Source of the DNA: Gammaproteobacteria bacterium 42_54_T18 | GTDB lineage: Bacteria; Pseudomonadota; Gammaproteobacteria; Pseudomonadales; Ketobacteraceae | Length of the DNA stretch: 34,368 bases | Direction of reading: 5' to 3' | Assembly (NCBI GenBank): GCA_002163245.1 | Contig: MAAL01000086.1 | Coordinates: 1-34,368, forward strand | Shown: positions 33,240 to 34,368 of the stretch, one piece after another | How the letters are laid out: each line of letters starts with the position of its first letter | Numbering within the stretch: the stretch's first letter is position 1 | The notes under the pieces: model-generated | Databases searched by the model: none | Seen by the model: the letters and a program-made list of their open reading frames with translations, nothing else | What the model was told of the DNA's origin: nothing | Translations under genes and position numbers: made by a program

Positions 33240-33259
33240 TTGTGAGATATATCGCACAA
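33240..33259. promoter_or_regulatory. 20-bp palindrome, CRP-like or TetR operator
   Basis: TTGTGAGATATATCGCACAA is an inverted repeat with one mismatched pair. It contains TGTGA-N6-TCGCA, one base from the CRP/Vfr consensus TGTGA-N6-TCACA. A further half-site, ATCTCACAA (33274-33282), is the exact complement of the left part. It sits between the csrB-type RNA and the TetR gene and could serve either. Confidence 0.5.
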
Positions 33260-33411
33260 ACAAACAGGCCACTATCTCACAACGGAGCTTTGACCAAAAA
33301 GCACTCAACGTCATAAAAGCCAACTGATTACGCAAATGCTCTCTGGTTATCCCAACTAATCCTGATTACACTGCGCTCCATTACCCTAGAAAATGCGATT
33401 AGGAGTACCTC

Positions 33412-33996
33412 ATGGGGCGCAAAAGCTTAAAAACTGAACGTGTCACACAAATACTTGACGCATTCGAACGCTGCATGGAGCAAAAAGGGTTAGAAAGCAC
33501 CACATTAGATAACGTCGCGAAAGAGGCAGGTGTAGCGCGTCGCATCATCCGGCATTATGTGGGAAACAGGGATGAACTGATACAAACAGCCGTTGATCGC
33601 ATTATTGATAAGTTTTCTGATCAGGTGTTTGATGTCATAGAATCCTCCGAATCGGATAATCGCTTTGACTCCGGGCTTAATTATATTTTTAGTAGTGACT
33701 TTAATGCGCTTCCGATTAACCGCTTAGTCGCTGCTCTTTTACCCGTTAGCTTACATGATGAGCGGGTACAACAAGCCGTTAAGAAAATATACGATGCGTT
33801 TCACACCGGTCTTGATCAAGAACTAGCAAACCACCTACCTCTTGCTCCAGAAAGTAAACGTAGCGATGTTGCCTACTCCATTATGTGCTTAGCATTTGGC
33901 GGTGGCTGGATGGGTAATATTGGTTTCTCGGTGGAGAAAAATCAATTGAATAAAAGCATTGCTCAAGGGTTAATTATTAATTTAGTAACAAACTGA
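33412..33996 (+). CDS. TetR/AcrR-family transcriptional regulator
   Basis: A 194-residue repressor-type protein. The HTH is at residues 10-55: VTQILDAFERCMEQKG, then STTLDNVAKEAGV and ARRIIRHYVGNRDEL, where the recognition helix has ARRIIRHYV in place of the more common KGTLYHYF. The C-terminal domain, with LAFGGGWMGNIGF, is a ligand-binding helical bundle. AGGAG lies eight bases before the ATG. It has no same-strand target gene next to it except the partial gene 124 bases downstream; the palindrome at 33240-33259 may be its own operator. Confidence 0.88.
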   Translation: MGRKSLKTERVTQILDAFERCMEQKGLESTTLDNVAKEAGVARRIIRHYVGNRDELIQTAVDRIIDKFSDQVFDVIESSESDNRFDSGLNYIFSSDFNALPINRLVAALLPVSLHDERVQQAVKKIYDAFHTGLDQELANHLPLAPESKRSDVAYSIMCLAFGGGWMGNIGFSVEKNQLNKSIAQGLIINLVTN

Positions 33997-34119
33997 AATA
34001 GGTAAGTCGAGACTCTCCTGCATCGAGGTTTTGAGGAGTTTAATTGTGCCAACAATTAATGATCGAATGTATAATCCCCTTATGATTGACGAAGTCAGCA
34101 ATAATCAGGAAGCTCCACA

Positions 34120-34368
34120 ATGAAAATCACACCAGAAGACTATGCCATTTTGGAGCGTGCGGTAAAGCACACGATTGCCCTCACAGGCCTTACCCTGGAC
34201 AATTACACCTCTCTTGGACTAACCGCCAAACGTTACCGATGGGATATGCTCGAAAAAACACAACTCAAGATAGGTGACGGCATCACCATTGACGGAGATG
34301 TGAACATTTATGCCTATGCCAACAATAACCATATTGATACAGCCCTTCGAAAAATCACCAAGACCAGA
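34120..34368 (+). CDS. Conserved hypothetical protein, 3' end outside window
   Basis: The frame starts at ATG 34120, with AGGA ten bases before it, and stays open to the window edge (83 codons). It begins MKITPEDYAILERAVKHT, continues GLTAKRYRWDMLEK and ends YAYANNNHIDTALRKI, which recalls short conserved gammaproteobacterial proteins of unknown function with the RYRWD and HIDTALR blocks. No signal peptide or membrane helix. A frame at 34086-34277 in another phase is its shadow. The C-terminus is missing. Confidence 0.7.
   Translation, partial: MKITPEDYAILERAVKHTIALTGLTLDNYTSLGLTAKRYRWDMLEKTQLKIGDGITIDGDVNIYAYANNNHIDTALRKITKTR

Noticed and set aside
34086-34277. 63-codon frame near the right edge
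   Set aside because: The frame at 34120 in another phase has a ribosome site, protein-like composition and stays open to the edge.

Overview
The window comes from a Gram-negative bacterium, most likely a marine gammaproteobacterium. The evidence is the mix of gene families: lipase with its steric foldase, a WS/DGAT acyltransferase, RND pumps with TetR control, a DUF2986 protein, an HDOD protein, a 7TMR-DISM hybrid kinase, a type IV-type prepilin, a large CsrB-type RNA and integron attC sites. The genus cannot be fixed from sequence reading alone. No rRNA, tRNA, CRISPR array, insertion sequence or prophage was seen.

Layout. 1-4.4 kb: a small unknown gene with a long-loop inverted repeat, then an RND/MMPL-type exporter and an apolipoprotein N-acyltransferase-like membrane enzyme. 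4.7-6.9 kb: secreted triacylglycerol lipase and its membrane-anchored foldase. 6.9-10 kb: a small membrane protein, a YeeN-type YebC protein, and a di-iron fatty-acid hydroxylase/sterol desaturase divergent from an AraC-type regulator. 10-12.1 kb: a minus-strand cluster of pseudouridine synthase, RNase H with hybrid-binding domain, and Nudix hydrolase. 12.4-16.4 kb: a WS/DGAT enzyme, then an HDOD signalling protein, a DUF2986 protein and a DUF4124/metallopeptidase protein on the minus strand. 16.5-23.9 kb: an amidase/BASS-transporter pair, a large hybrid histidine kinase, a DEAD-box helicase and a second Nudix hydrolase. 23.9-28.9 kb: a TetR regulator divergent from an RND adaptor/permease operon, with a three-copy direct-repeat operator between them.

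28.9-30.5 kb is the accessory part: minus-strand gene cassettes with two recognisable attC sites and a possible eroded third. No integrase is in view, so this looks like a small CALIN (cluster of attC sites lacking integrase). It is followed by a lipoprotein/amphipathic-helix gene pair (30.6-31.9 kb) and an orphan prepilin-like gene (32.1-32.6 kb).

32.7-33.1 kb has no protein gene. Its minus strand reads as a roughly 345-nt CsrB-family RNA: about 20 GGA motifs, several in loops of perfect short hairpins and one matching the CsrA SELEX consensus, ending in a strong GC-rich terminator with a U tract. This is the most informative hidden feature here. A TetR regulator and the start of a conserved hypothetical gene close the window.

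Taken together, lipid handling (lipase, wax-ester/TAG synthesis, fatty-acid hydroxylase, envelope exporters) is a recurring theme. The CsrB-type RNA would couple CsrA-controlled physiology (motility, biofilm, carbon storage) to a two-component input. That link is inference from family knowledge and is not shown by the sequence.
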